Positions 35,201 through 43,117 of a stretch of 64,000 nucleotides of DNA are shown here, in pieces. Source of the DNA: JBFGCM01 sp041581135. GTDB lineage: Bacteria; Actinomycetota; Acidimicrobiia; Spongiisociales; UBA5794. The notes beneath the pieces were generated by a model. The model had not been told where the DNA came from. It saw nothing but the letters and a program-made list of their open reading frames with translations, and did no database searches. Position numbers and translations under genes: made by a program. Location of the stretch: the NCBI GenBank assembly GCA_041581135.1, contig JBFGCM010000007.1:3430-67429 (forward strand), written 5' to 3'. The stretch's first letter is position 1. The number at the start of each line of letters is the position of its first letter.

Positions 35201-35440
35201 ACGGCTCGCGAGCTGATCAGCAGGATTCAGGGGTTGCGACGTGATCTCGGTCTCGACGTGAGCGATCGCATCACGTTGGCCTGGTGGAGCGAATCCGACG
35301 AGATAGCCGCCGCCATGGCGACACACGGCGACCTCATCGCCTCCGAGGTGCTGGCCCGCGCCATCGAGCGCTCGGCCCAGCCGGTGGGTTCGGACGCGGA
35401 CGTCAACGGCCGGCGCGTCACCATCGAAGTGCGTTCCTGA
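32267..35440 (+). CDS. ileS: Isoleucyl-tRNA synthetase (eukaryote-like type)
   Basis: Charges tRNA-Ile, 1057 aa. Class I signatures: the HIGH equivalent SPHYGHLLAG (about residue 65) and GRKMSKRLKNYPDP. GWDTHGLPVE, with Thr rather than Cys, and the long C-terminal region place it in the eukaryote-like IleRS2 group, often poorly inhibited by mupirocin; that is family knowledge, not shown here. CP1 editing domain lies around 190-400. ATG at 32267 is 5 nt after GGAG. Controlled by the T-box leader. Its stop lies 7 nt from convergent divIVA. Confidence 0.97.
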   Translation: MADNSPASRGDFTRVDSSVNLPGIDSRILQHWDAIGAFERSIGQRPPESEYTFYDGPPFASGSPHYGHLLAGVLKDIVPRYWAMRGHRIERRFGWDTHGLPVEMEVQAELGVSSPAEVRELGIDTFNEACRAKVEGTTEDWELVTRRLGRWVDFEDDYKTMDVDFMESVWWVFGELWRKGLVYQAFKVLPYSWGATTPLSNFEANSNYQDVDDPAITMRLEVVGDHGPAQEGDWLLLWTTTPWTLPGNLAVAVGEDLDYARAVVDGQAYWVAAALVESVLGDAAVVTATATGRELLGLEYRPPFDYFGEERDRGAFRVIASSDVNVEEGTGLVHMAPAYGEADFFALQNAGLDVLVDPIDDVARFTDAVPDVAGMYVKDADAVLISLLAESGMLVKREQIRHSYPFCPRTDTPLIYKAIPTWFVRVESLRDRMVEINKTIRWVPESVGTKRFGNWLEGARDWAISRNRYWGSCIPVWECDGCNEQVCVTSRADLHARSGVMVDDLHKHIVDKVTFPCTECEGTMTRVPEVLDCWFESGSMPYAQIHYPFENEERFARRFPADYIAEGLDQTRGWFYTLVVLSTALFDEAPFKNCVVNGMILAEDGRKMSKRLKNYPDPIGVFDEFGADALRAYLINSPLVRAEPLRFSERGVKEVVRTVLLPFWNSYSFFTTYAEADGLSRADLAGAPHPSERHEMDRWVLSVLQSLIRDINREMEEYRLYAVIPPMLGFISDLTNWYIRRSRRRFWSQRAVGEDVDKLAAFATLYEVLTTFSAVAAPVLPFMTDEIYLGLTGDASGSVHLVDYPLADESLVDQELEAVMAHVRTVVNLGRALRKQHELKVRQPLATLTVVSRDDSVAAAVASHADLIAEELNVKSVETSADESGLVMLSAKPDFSVLGPRFGKRVGEVAAAVAAWDTARLSAVLDGEPGALPDDLGTVVAADLVIERTPLPGVVVASEGAVSVALDTELTSELTTEGTARELISRIQGLRRDLGLDVSDRITLAWWSESDEIAAAMATHGDLIASEVLARAIERSAQPVGSDADVNGRRVTIEVRS

Positions 35441-35447
35441 CCGCCGG

Positions 35448-37787
35448 CTACTCCGGCAGCTTGCGTCCCATCCGGCGCCGGAGGCCCCCGAGGCGCTTCT
35501 CGTAGAAACCGAGGTCGCCGCTGCCGACGTCGTCGTCATCGGCAGTCGAGTCGCCGCTGCCCGTAGGCGAGTAGATGGGCGCTTCGTCGGGCCCGTAGAA
35601 GTCACGGTCACCATGGGCAGGTCCCATGTACACATGGTCACCCATGGCGGCCTTGCCGGCCTTGCGGACCTCGGCGCTCGGTTCGCTGTCGCCGGAGAGG
35701 TCCACGACGACGCGCTCGGCGCCGAAGCCACCGGACGCATCGTCGCCGTTGTCGGCCGTGTCCGCTGCCATCTCCGCAGGAGTGTCCTCTGCGATCTCTG
35801 CGGCCGTGTCCTCTTCCGAGGAAGCCACTGCGGCCTCGTCGTCGCGGTCGGGCGGCCTCACGGCGGAGCGGAAGGCATCGATGTCCTCCAGGCCACGTGA
35901 CTCCAGGTCGACCAGATCTGCAATCGCCGTGATCTCGTCACCTGAGCCGGCGATCGTCGACCGGAAACGAGATTCGACATCCCGCACCGCCGTGCGCAGC
36001 TGGGCCAGACGTCGACTGACCTTCTCCAGCTGGGCGCGCCCAGCGGCGTCCTCGGAGGCGAGCTGGGCCTGTGCCCGTTCGAGCACGTCGGCCGCCTCGG
36101 CATCAGCTTCGGACCGAATCGTCGCCGCAGCGTCGTCGGCTTCCCGCCGCACGGTGGCGGCACGCTGCTCCGCCTCAGTCACGATCTCAGCGGCGCGCGC
36201 CTCTGCGTCAGCGAGTTCGTTGGACGCCTGTGACCGGAGACCGGCAGCGCGAGCCTCGGCGGCCGCAAGCACTTCCTCGGCCTTGACCTCGACTTCCGAC
36301 GTCATGGATTCGGCCTTGGCCTCGGCGTCGCGCACCAGCTGGGCCGCCTCCGCGTCGGCACGCTCGGTGATCTCCTTCGCTGCGGTCTCGGCCTCTTCGC
36401 GCAGTTCCTTCGCCCGCTCCTCGGCGGCCCCGATGATGGAGGATGCCTGCTCGCTGGCTTCGGCTTCGATGGAGTTGGCGGCGGCCATCTTGCGCTCGAT
36501 GACCTCCGACGCCTCGGCCCTGGCGGCGGCGAGCTCACGATTCACCTCGACGCGGAGCGCATCCATCTCGGCGGCGGCCTCGTCACGGATCTTCTCGGTG
36601 TCCTTGCTGGCCGCAGACAGGCGTTTGGACGCCTCGTCCTCATAGATGGCGGCACGCTTGGCCGACTGCTCGGCTTCCTCCATCAGCAGAGAGCGGCGCT
36701 CGTCGATCTCTTGCTCTGCCACCGCCCGGAGCTCCTCGATCTCGGCCAGCGCCGCGGCGCGATCGCGTTCCGATGCCTCGAAGCGCTCCCGGCCCTCTGC
36801 CTTGGCCTCGTCGATGAGCTCCTGCGCCTTGGTTCTGGCGTCGGCGAGCGCAGCCTCGGCCTCACGCTCCATGGAGGCGATGCGCGCCGTGGTCTCGGCG
36901 GCCGCCTCCTCAGCGTTGCGTTGGGCGTCGGTCAGGAGCTTCTCACCCCTGCTCGCCGCCTCGTCACGGAGGCGTGCCGCCTCGGCACGAGCCGCGTCCC
37001 GGATCTGGGCGGCTTCCTCTTCGGCATCGACCACGGCCTGCTCAGCAGCCTTCCGCTGTGCGGCGACACCGTCGAGGAGCGACGCCCGCTCGGACTCGAC
37101 ACTCGACAGCCGCTCGGTGCGGAGCTGGGCCGCCTCGACACGAGCCGACGAGACGATCGACTCGGCCTCCTTCCGAGCCGCTTCCACGGCGTCGGCGGCC
37201 TCTTCGAGCTGTGCCTTGACCTCGGCCAGCATGGCCTCGCGCTCCGCCTTGGCGGACTCATCGAGGCCGGCCGTGTCGGCGACGGCCTGGCGAGCGTTGA
37301 GGCGAATCTCGTCGGCTTCGACCAGAGCCTTGCGCCGGATCTCCTCGGCTTCCTCGCGGTGGGAGGCGGCATCCTGCTCGGCGGCCGCTCGCATCGAAGC
37401 GATGCGCGCCGTCGCCTCGGAATGCACCCGCCTGGCCTCGTCGAGGCGAGCCGCAACCTCCTGTGCGCTGCGCTCACGCAGCTCTTCGATCTCGTTCGCC
37501 GCCTCGCGGCGCAGCGACGCCGCCTCTGCCTCCGCCCGCTCCAAGATCTCTTCCTTGGTACGCACTGCGTCGACGATGGTCTCCTGGATCGAATCCTCGT
37601 TGCGTCGCGCCTCGGCGACCTTCCCCTCGAGTTCGTCGACGAGCCTGCGCAGTGCGTTCAGCTCTTGTTCATAGGCGCGAAGAACGCGAACCGACCTGTT
37701 CTGAAACTCGCGGACTTCGTCCTGGTCGTAGCCGCGGCGCGCCTCGGTGAAACGCGTCGCATCGGCTTGGTAAGACGTGAATTCCAT
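35448..37787 (-). CDS. Very long DivIVA-domain coiled-coil protein
   Basis: A predicted scaffold of 779 aa. The N-terminal domain (about 1-60) begins MEFTSYQADATRFTEARRGYDQDEVREFQNRSV, resembling the DivIVA/Wag31 membrane-binding head (GYDxxEV). It is followed by roughly 600 residues of nearly uninterrupted coiled coil rich in Ala, Glu and Arg (repeats like AEAEAASLRREAANEIEEL). A Ser/Asp-rich linker and a conserved-looking tail FYEKRLGGLRRRMGRKLP end it. Ordinary Wag31 is about 260 aa; this is closer in build to Streptomyces FilP/Scy polar scaffolds. Position after sepF-yggT is the classical divIVA place. Confidence 0.85.
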   Translation of the reverse strand: MEFTSYQADATRFTEARRGYDQDEVREFQNRSVRVLRAYEQELNALRRLVDELEGKVAEARRNEDSIQETIVDAVRTKEEILERAEAEAASLRREAANEIEELRERSAQEVAARLDEARRVHSEATARIASMRAAAEQDAASHREEAEEIRRKALVEADEIRLNARQAVADTAGLDESAKAEREAMLAEVKAQLEEAADAVEAARKEAESIVSSARVEAAQLRTERLSSVESERASLLDGVAAQRKAAEQAVVDAEEEAAQIRDAARAEAARLRDEAASRGEKLLTDAQRNAEEAAAETTARIASMEREAEAALADARTKAQELIDEAKAEGRERFEASERDRAAALAEIEELRAVAEQEIDERRSLLMEEAEQSAKRAAIYEDEASKRLSAASKDTEKIRDEAAAEMDALRVEVNRELAAARAEASEVIERKMAAANSIEAEASEQASSIIGAAEERAKELREEAETAAKEITERADAEAAQLVRDAEAKAESMTSEVEVKAEEVLAAAEARAAGLRSQASNELADAEARAAEIVTEAEQRAATVRREADDAAATIRSEADAEAADVLERAQAQLASEDAAGRAQLEKVSRRLAQLRTAVRDVESRFRSTIAGSGDEITAIADLVDLESRGLEDIDAFRSAVRPPDRDDEAAVASSEEDTAAEIAEDTPAEMAADTADNGDDASGGFGAERVVVDLSGDSEPSAEVRKAGKAAMGDHVYMGPAHGDRDFYGPDEAPIYSPTGSGDSTADDDDVGSGDLGFYEKRLGGLRRRMGRKLPE

Positions 37788-37795
37788 GACGACGC

Positions 37796-37801
37796 ATCGT
37801 A
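37796..37801 (-). promoter_or_regulatory. Candidate -10 box for divIVA
   Basis: TACGAT on the minus strand ends 8 nt before the ATG. No SD precedes the start, so divIVA may have its own nearly leaderless transcript in addition to read-through from the cluster. The remaining bases up to 37932 show nothing else. Confidence 0.42.
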
Positions 37802-37932
37802 GCGGTTCACGACTGACGGTGCTCCCGGGTGCGGTGGCCGCGAGACCGCATCGGGTGACCCGGCGCGACCTTCGGCGCCGCTGTCCGCCGCAGAGCGACG
37901 CGAACGGCTTCTGGCTGCGATTGGAGGTCCGG

Positions 37933-38739
37933 CTACTTCGTGGCGACGAAGACGACGAAACCGTCGGCCGACGTCGCCGGTCGCCGCTCGTGCTCACCGT
38001 GAACCACGACGTCGCCGAACCCGGCCCGTTCCAACATCAGGAGCATCTCGGGCACGAAGTACAGGCCGATGTCGAGCGTGTGACGCTCCTCGGCCTCCAT
38101 GACACCGTCCCGCCAGCGCCGAGCGTGCATCTCCAGCCGCACCCGCTGCGCCAGCGGATCGAGGTCGAGTATCCGGCTGGTGAGGGCATACTCCGCCCCA
38201 TCAGCGGCGCGCCGTCGCCGGTGCGGTAGCTCGGCTACCTCCACCTCGGGCAGCTGGGCCCGCCGCTCGGCGAGCCAGTACGGCCACTGCCGGGGGTCGG
38301 CGTAGGGGACCTCCATGTCGACCAAGAGTGTGCCGCCGGGCTCGAGATGCTCGTGGAAGCGAGCCAGTGCCATGGCATCCGATTCCCTGGTGCTCCCGAG
38401 CCCGAACGCACCGCACACGTAGATGGTGCGGTACCGGCGCCGCGGCGGTGGCGCATGCAACGGTTGTACGTACAGGGCCGGGGTGAGACCCTCGGCCGCC
38501 GCCTTGCGGCGGCAGGCCTCGACCATGTCGGCAGACACGTCGGTGCCATCTATGTCGAGCCCGGCCCGCACGAACGGAATGAGCAGCCGCCCGGTGCCGC
38601 ATCCTGCGTCGAGCGCAGGCTGACCACGCTCGACGAACGACCGGAAGTAGGGGATCTCGTGGGGGCGGAAGTCGTCGTTGAACTCGGCCCACCAGGCGGC
38701 GACGAGGCCGTGGTGCCAAGTCTGGGGGGAGTCGGCCAT
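37933..38739 (-). CDS. Class I SAM-dependent methyltransferase
   Basis: A 268-aa Rossmann-type methyltransferase. The SAM-binding motif I is ALDAGCGTGRLLIPF (about residues 43-57), followed by the acidic residue in GLDIDGTDVS and motif IV in YRTIYVCGAFG. An N-terminal AWWAEFNDDFR segment suggests a small-molecule methyltransferase; the substrate is unknown. It interrupts the otherwise standard sepF-yggT-divIVA order. The ATG is 58 nt after yggT. Confidence 0.85.
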   Translation of the reverse strand: MADSPQTWHHGLVAAWWAEFNDDFRPHEIPYFRSFVERGQPALDAGCGTGRLLIPFVRAGLDIDGTDVSADMVEACRRKAAAEGLTPALYVQPLHAPPPRRRYRTIYVCGAFGLGSTRESDAMALARFHEHLEPGGTLLVDMEVPYADPRQWPYWLAERRAQLPEVEVAELPHRRRRAADGAEYALTSRILDLDPLAQRVRLEMHARRWRDGVMEAEERHTLDIGLYFVPEMLLMLERAGFGDVVVHGEHERRPATSADGFVVFVATK

Positions 38740-38797
38740 CGGGTCCTCGGCTCGGTCTGCCGCCGACCCTACCCAAGCGGCTCCTACGGTCGATGCC

Positions 38798-39064
38798 TCA
38801 GCGGCAGATCACCGCAGCCAGCAGCTGGATGCCGATGATCAGCACGAGCGGTGAGAGGTCGAGACCGGCGTTGCCCATGCGAACGGCAGGCAAGACGGAA
38901 CGGATAGGCCGCAAAACCGGCTCGAAGCCCCTCGCAAGTACGTCGTATGCCTTGCGCACCGGATGCCCCCACGGCACTCGGCCCAACGCCACCACCCAGC
39001 CCAGCACGATCCACACCAGCAGCGCGATCGAGATGATCGAGAGGATCTGGCAGATGACCGTCAC
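38798..39064 (-). CDS. YggT-family membrane protein
   Basis: An 88-aa protein with two hydrophobic helices (about 3-25 and 68-86) and the family motif LARGFEPVLRPIRSVLPAVRMGNAGLDLSPLVL. In Gram-positive bacteria yggT sits between sepF and divIVA; its role is not firmly known, but it is linked to division or membrane stability. GTG start 4 nt after sepF. Confidence 0.9.
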   Translation of the reverse strand: MTVICQILSIISIALLVWIVLGWVVALGRVPWGHPVRKAYDVLARGFEPVLRPIRSVLPAVRMGNAGLDLSPLVLIIGIQLLAAVICR

Positions 39065-39068
39065 CGAA

Positions 39069-39731
39069 TCAGCCGAGGTCGCGGGCTTCGTACAGCCCGA
39101 GTTCCGAAAGCCGCTGCAGCTCCTCCACCGTCATGGCGACGCCTTGCGGCGATACGAGGATCACGCCCTGTCCGATCTTGCGCATGCTGCCGTCGAGGGC
39201 GTAGGTCAGCCCCGACGAGAAGTCCACCAGGCGACGCACCATCGCCGGCTCCGTGTAGCGGAGATCGAGCACGACGGGGATGCCGTCACGTAGATGGTCG
39301 GCGAGTTGTTGGGCATCGGAGAACTTGGTGGCGGTGATGACCTTCGACTGGACGTCGGCCGACGGGCCGGCGGCTCGGGCCTGCGCCGCCGCCCTGCGCC
39401 GCGCCGTGGAGCTCTCGCCTTCGTGCATGTCGGTCACGAGCACCCCGGCCTCGGCGTGCACGGGATTGGTCGACATCCGGCGCCGCTGCTGGGCGGGTGG
39501 TTCCACCCGCCGGCCGGGTACGGAGCCGCGGGTGCGTGGAGCCACGGTGGTGCGCTCGTCCTGCGGCGGCTCGGGCGACCGGTAGGTCTGTGCCGGCGCC
39601 GCCTCGGGTTCGACGGTGCGGACCGCGGCCTGTGAGGCGGGCCGGGGTTCCTCGGCTTGCGCGACTGCTTCTATCTGCTCCTCGTCGACGAGACCGAGGT
39701 AGAAGAGCGTCTTCTGCCAGATCGATGCCAT
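39069..39731 (-). CDS. sepF: Cell division protein SepF
   Basis: Membrane anchor for FtsZ in actinobacteria, which lack FtsA. The 220-aa product starts with an amphipathic membrane-binding helix (MASIWQKTLFYLGLVDEE), then a long Pro/Arg-rich linker (about 25-120), then the SepF core (SKVITATKFSDAQQLADHL, GIPVVLDLRYTEPAMVRRLVDFSSGLTYALDGSMRKIGQGVILVSP). The linker is somewhat long. It starts 15 nt after yggS. Confidence 0.95.
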   Translation of the reverse strand: MASIWQKTLFYLGLVDEEQIEAVAQAEEPRPASQAAVRTVEPEAAPAQTYRSPEPPQDERTTVAPRTRGSVPGRRVEPPAQQRRRMSTNPVHAEAGVLVTDMHEGESSTARRRAAAQARAAGPSADVQSKVITATKFSDAQQLADHLRDGIPVVLDLRYTEPAMVRRLVDFSSGLTYALDGSMRKIGQGVILVSPQGVAMTVEELQRLSELGLYEARDLG

Positions 39732-39746
39732 GGGACGGATCCTGAG

Positions 39747-40424
39747 TCAGTGTGCCTCTGCAGAGGTGTCGTTACGAGGTCCAAAGATAGCCCGTCCGAC
39801 GCGCACGATCGTTGATCCTCGTTCCACCGCTGTCTCGAAGTCCTCGGTCATCCCCATCGACAGTTCGCGGAGGCCGGGGAAATCCGCCGCCAACTCGTCG
39901 CGGAGCGCCGCCAAGGCGTCGAACCAGCGACCGGACTCGGCCGGATCGTAGGGAGGAATCGTCATCAGACCGCGTACGTCGAGTCCGAGCGCCACCATCG
40001 CGTCGAGAGTCGCTCGCGTCGCGTCCGGGGCGACGCCGTGCTTCGCCGGGTCGGCACCGATGTTCACCTGGAGGAGCACCGGTGGTGGTGGTCCCGGGCC
40101 CTTGAGCCAGGCTGCGCCGAGCTCGACGCGATCCATCGAGTGGAGCAGACGCACCACGGGTCGCACCTTCCTCACCTTGTTGCGCTGCAGCGGACCGATG
40201 AAGTGCCACTCGATGTCGCCGGGCGCCACGCCGACCTTGTCGGCAAGCTCTTGGGCCCTGCTCTCACCGAAGACACGGTGACCGGCCTCGTAGGCCTCTG
40301 CGATGGCGTCCCCGGAGTGCCCCTTGGAGACGGCGACCAGCGTGACGTCACCCGGGGCGCGCCCGACGCGCCTGGCGGCGGCGGCGATCCGCTCCTGGAC
40401 CGCCTTCAGCCGATCGGCAACCAT
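39747..40424 (-). CDS. YggS/PLPBP-family pyridoxal phosphate homeostasis protein
   Basis: A PLP-binding protein with an alanine-racemase-like barrel, lacking enzyme activity in studied members. The 225-aa product carries the PLP lysine in VTLVAVSKGHSGDAIAEA and the motifs FGESRAQEL, WHFIGPLQRNKVRKV, GLMTIPP and LSMGMTEDFETAV. ATG at 40424 overlaps the end of pgeF by 19 nt. This gene is a usual neighbour of ftsZ-pgeF-sepF in actinobacteria and Bacillus. Confidence 0.93.
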   Translation of the reverse strand: MVADRLKAVQERIAAAARRVGRAPGDVTLVAVSKGHSGDAIAEAYEAGHRVFGESRAQELADKVGVAPGDIEWHFIGPLQRNKVRKVRPVVRLLHSMDRVELGAAWLKGPGPPPPVLLQVNIGADPAKHGVAPDATRATLDAMVALGLDVRGLMTIPPYDPAESGRWFDALAALRDELAADFPGLRELSMGMTEDFETAVERGSTIVRVGRAIFGPRNDTSAEAH

Positions 40425-41032
40425 GCCACCGCCACCTGCCGCGCTTCGGTGCCGTTGCGGCGATGCGATGCGAGATCCTCGCCACAGCTCGTGCACGCCT
40501 CGCTGGTCCACACGTCCAACCCGTCGAGCTGGGCGGTGACGGCGGCCACCAGGTCCACGCTCCTCGTGTCCCACGTGGTCGCCGCCACGTGCTCGGGGAA
40601 CCGATCCGCCACCTCGTCACCGACCTCATAGCAGCACGGTCCGATGGCCGGCCCGATGGCGGCCCGAGCCGGCTCGAGACGATGGTCGGCGATGACCTCG
40701 AGGGCACGGGCCACCACTCCGGCCGCGGCACCACGCCAGCCGGCATGGATGGCGGCCACGAAGCCGTCGCCCTCGACGAGCACAGGAACGCAGTCGGCCG
40801 TGAGCACCGCCACCGGAAGACCCGGCGTTCGAGTGATGAGCGCATCGGCGTCGCCGGCAAGACCGGCCCCGTCGACGACGACCACCCGATCGCCGTGCAC
40901 CTGACGAACCGTCGCCCACCCCTCCGGGATGCCGAGCCGAGAGGCCAGCCGACGCTGCACCGCGGCGGATCGCCCGTTTCCGTCTGCTGCCGTGGAGAAC
41001 GCAGCGCCCCGGAAACCGGGCGGGCGTATCAT
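40406..41032 (-). CDS. pgeF: Peptidoglycan editing factor PgeF (laccase-domain, YfiH)
   Basis: Laccase-domain (DUF152) protein. E. coli YfiH/PgeF removes wrongly incorporated L-serine from muropeptide precursors; other members show purine nucleoside activity. The 208-aa product has the metal ligands in QVHGDRVV, TADCVPVLV, AAIHAGWRGAAAGV and IGPCCYEVG. ATG overlaps the ftsZ stop (ATGA), giving tight coupling to division genes. Confidence 0.92.
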   Translation of the reverse strand: MIRPPGFRGAAFSTAADGNGRSAAVQRRLASRLGIPEGWATVRQVHGDRVVVVDGAGLAGDADALITRTPGLPVAVLTADCVPVLVEGDGFVAAIHAGWRGAAAGVVARALEVIADHRLEPARAAIGPAIGPCCYEVGDEVADRFPEHVAATTWDTRSVDLVAAVTAQLDGLDVWTSEACTSCGEDLASHRRNGTEARQVAVAWLPIG

Positions 41033-42096
41033 CCCTGGACGAAGCCCGGGATCTCGACGTCGTCGTCGTCGTCGGCGGGAGCCACAGGCACCGGCTCCAG
41101 TGGCTGCGTGGTCCCGGTTGCAGTACGGCGCTGCCTGCGTTCCCGATCGAACCCGGCGGCGATGACGGTGACACGCATCTCGTCGCCGAGTGAGTCGTCG
41201 ACGATGGCGCCGAAGATGATGTTGGCATCCGGGTCGCTCGCGTCGGCGATCATCGATGCGGCGGTGCTCACCTCGTGCAACGTCATGTCCGCCGGACCGG
41301 ACAGCGAGAGCAGGACGCCCCGCGCGCCCTCCATGTTGGTCTCCAGCAGAGGGCTCGAGATTGCCTTCTCCGCAGCCTGTTCGGCGCGATGCTCACCGGA
41401 GGAGTGACCGATGCCCATGACCGCCGACCCGGCGTCGGTCATCACAGCCTTGACGTCTGCAAAGTCCACGTTGATGAGACCGGGGGTCGTGATCAGATCG
41501 GTGATGCCGCGCACACCCGAGGTCAGCACCTCGTCGGCCATGCGGAAGGCGTCGATGACGGGGGTCTTCGGTTCCGCGATCTCTAGCAGCCGCTCGTTGG
41601 GGATGATGATGAGCGTGTCCACCGCGGTCTTGAGGCTCTGGATGCCCTGTTCGGCCTGGACCGAGCGACGCCGGCCTTCGAAGCCGAATGGGCGCGTCAC
41701 CACGCCGACGGTCAACGCTCCGAGGGTACGAGCGATCTCGGCGACGACGGGGGCGCCACCGGTTCCGGTGCCACCGCCTTCGCCGGCCGTGATGAAGACC
41801 ATGTCGGCACCCTTGAGGGCCTCTTCGATCTCGTCGCGATGCGCTTCGGCGGCCCCCTCGCCCACGTCGGGATCTGCGCCGGCGCCGAGGCCGCGGGTGG
41901 CATCGCGGCCGATGTCGAGCTTCACGTCGGCATCCGACATGAGCAACGCCTGGGCATCGGTGTTGATGGCGACGAACTCGACGCCGCCGACGCCGGCATC
42001 GACCATGCGATTCACCGCGTTGACACCGCCACCGCCGACGCCGACCACTTTGATCACTGCGAGGTAGTTCTGCGGGCTCCGGTTGTCATTGGTCAT
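41029..42096 (-). CDS. ftsZ: Cell division GTPase FtsZ
   Basis: Tubulin homologue that forms the Z ring, 355 aa. GTP-binding loops: VGVGGGGVNAVNRM, EFVAINTDAQAL, and the tubulin signature AGEGGGTGTGGAPVV. The T7 catalytic loop is INVDFADVKAVM. The C-terminal linker is short (about 30 residues) and ends in the partner-binding tail DDDDDVEIPGFVQG, which SepF should contact. ATG at 42096 with GGAG 4 nt upstream was preferred to one 9 codons earlier. A promoter candidate and repeats lie in the 268-bp gap upstream. Confidence 0.97.
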   Translation of the reverse strand: MTNDNRSPQNYLAVIKVVGVGGGGVNAVNRMVDAGVGGVEFVAINTDAQALLMSDADVKLDIGRDATRGLGAGADPDVGEGAAEAHRDEIEEALKGADMVFITAGEGGGTGTGGAPVVAEIARTLGALTVGVVTRPFGFEGRRRSVQAEQGIQSLKTAVDTLIIIPNERLLEIAEPKTPVIDAFRMADEVLTSGVRGITDLITTPGLINVDFADVKAVMTDAGSAVMGIGHSSGEHRAEQAAEKAISSPLLETNMEGARGVLLSLSGPADMTLHEVSTAASMIADASDPDANIIFGAIVDDSLGDEMRVTVIAAGFDRERRQRRTATGTTQPLEPVPVAPADDDDDVEIPGFVQG

Positions 42097-42265
42097 CGGT
42101 CTCCACTCCTGATCGATCTTCACCGCCGGTCACGAACCGGACATCGACCCCTCGTGCATCGGCCGGGTTCCCTTTGCATCGCCTGCGCCGGCCGAGCAGC
42201 TCGAGAGGCAGGACTCGCCGATCTCCTCGATACGGGGAGTCGGTGAGGCTGCCGCGCTGCCAACA

Positions 42266-42295
42266 AGCGTACTGCATTGGTCGAGGGTGGCACAA
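42266..42295 (-). promoter_or_regulatory. Candidate promoter for ftsZ
   Basis: On the minus strand TTGTGC (42295-42290) and TACGCT (42271-42266) are separated by 18 bp, about 170 bp before the ftsZ ATG. Actinobacterial ftsZ commonly has its own promoters in this gap. Confidence 0.4.
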
Positions 42296-42316
42296 GACAC
42301 AAAGTCTCACCTTCTA

Positions 42317-42350
42317 GTTGAAGATGATGTCCTCGTTGAAGAGGATGATT
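42317..42350. repeat. Direct repeat in the ftsQ-ftsZ gap
   Basis: GTTGAAGATGATG (from 42318) and GTTGAAGAGGATGAT (42335-42349) form a near-perfect tandem repeat with a 17-bp period. CCTC (42331-42334) and GAGG (42341-42344) flank the second TTGAA, giving a short hairpin. Next to it is AGACACAAAGTCT (42293-42305), an imperfect palindrome with 4-bp AGAC/GTCT arms. The low GC of this patch contrasts with its surroundings. No coding sense. Confidence 0.45.
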
Positions 42351-42364
42351 GCGCAGGTCGGCGC

Positions 42365-43117
42365 TCAGCCCACCGGCTCGATGACGGCCGGCCGCCACGG
42401 AGACAGCAGGTCGATGGCGGCCCCCTCGGTGAGGCCCTGGTCGAGGAGGGCGGTGAGTGCGACCGCCTTGTCCGCCATGTCGGTGGGCCCACCGAGGCGC
42501 ACTTCGTGACCGGCGACCGTGGCGAAGATGCCTTGGGGCCGGCCCGTCACGACGGCGTCGGGATCGCCGAGCGTGTGCAGGAACTCGATGGCGCCGAGAG
42601 CGGCGGGATCGTCCAGGCTGGTCCCGACCGCCGCCGCCAGGGCGATCTCGACGACGGGCAGCGTGGTGTCCGGCGGGGCGTCCGCGAGTGGCGCCGACTC
42701 CAGCACTGCACCGGACGCCGCCACCAAGAACCACGAGTCCGTGGCTCGCAGCCACGCGGCCGGCACATGCTCGAGCACCTCCACCTCGACCGTGTCCGGC
42801 CAGACCACGCGTACGGCTGCCACCGCAACCCACGGGTCGGCCTCGAGGTCCTCCTCGACGGCATCGGCGTTGATGGAGATGAGCGGGCGACCCACCGCCA
42901 CTCCCGAGGCACCGAGCCGGTCGTCGACCGTGGACCTGGCGACTCCGGACACCGCGATCCGCTCGACGGACAGGACCGGCGACTGCAGCAACCAGGCGAC
43001 GCCTCCGACGAGGAGCGCCGCCACCAACAGCCACAGCGTCCACTTGAGCCGGCGCCGCGCCGTAGCCTCCCTGACGCTGCGGCGTCGTGCAGCGATGCGC
43101 TCGTCCATCACGGTCAT
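42365..43117 (-). CDS. ftsQ: Cell division protein FtsQ
   Basis: Bitopic divisome protein linking FtsB/FtsL to the rest of the complex. The 250-aa product has a basic cytoplasmic N-terminus (RRRSVREATARRRLK), one TM helix (about 25-45), then a POTRA domain (LSVERIAVSGVARSTVDDRL) and the beta domain. It overlaps the murB stop by 4 nt (ATGA). Sequence is weakly conserved, but position and layout are decisive. Confidence 0.92.
   Translation of the reverse strand: MTVMDERIAARRRSVREATARRRLKWTLWLLVAALLVGGVAWLLQSPVLSVERIAVSGVARSTVDDRLGASGVAVGRPLISINADAVEEDLEADPWVAVAAVRVVWPDTVEVEVLEHVPAAWLRATDSWFLVAASGAVLESAPLADAPPDTTLPVVEIALAAAVGTSLDDPAALGAIEFLHTLGDPDAVVTGRPQGIFATVAGHEVRLGGPTDMADKAVALTALLDQGLTEGAAIDLLSPWRPAVIEPVG

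Noticed and set aside
35626..37674. Two long plus-strand Ser/Ala-rich frames across divIVA
   Set aside because: They arise from the codon-periodic coiled-coil repeats of the minus-strand gene and have no start signal.
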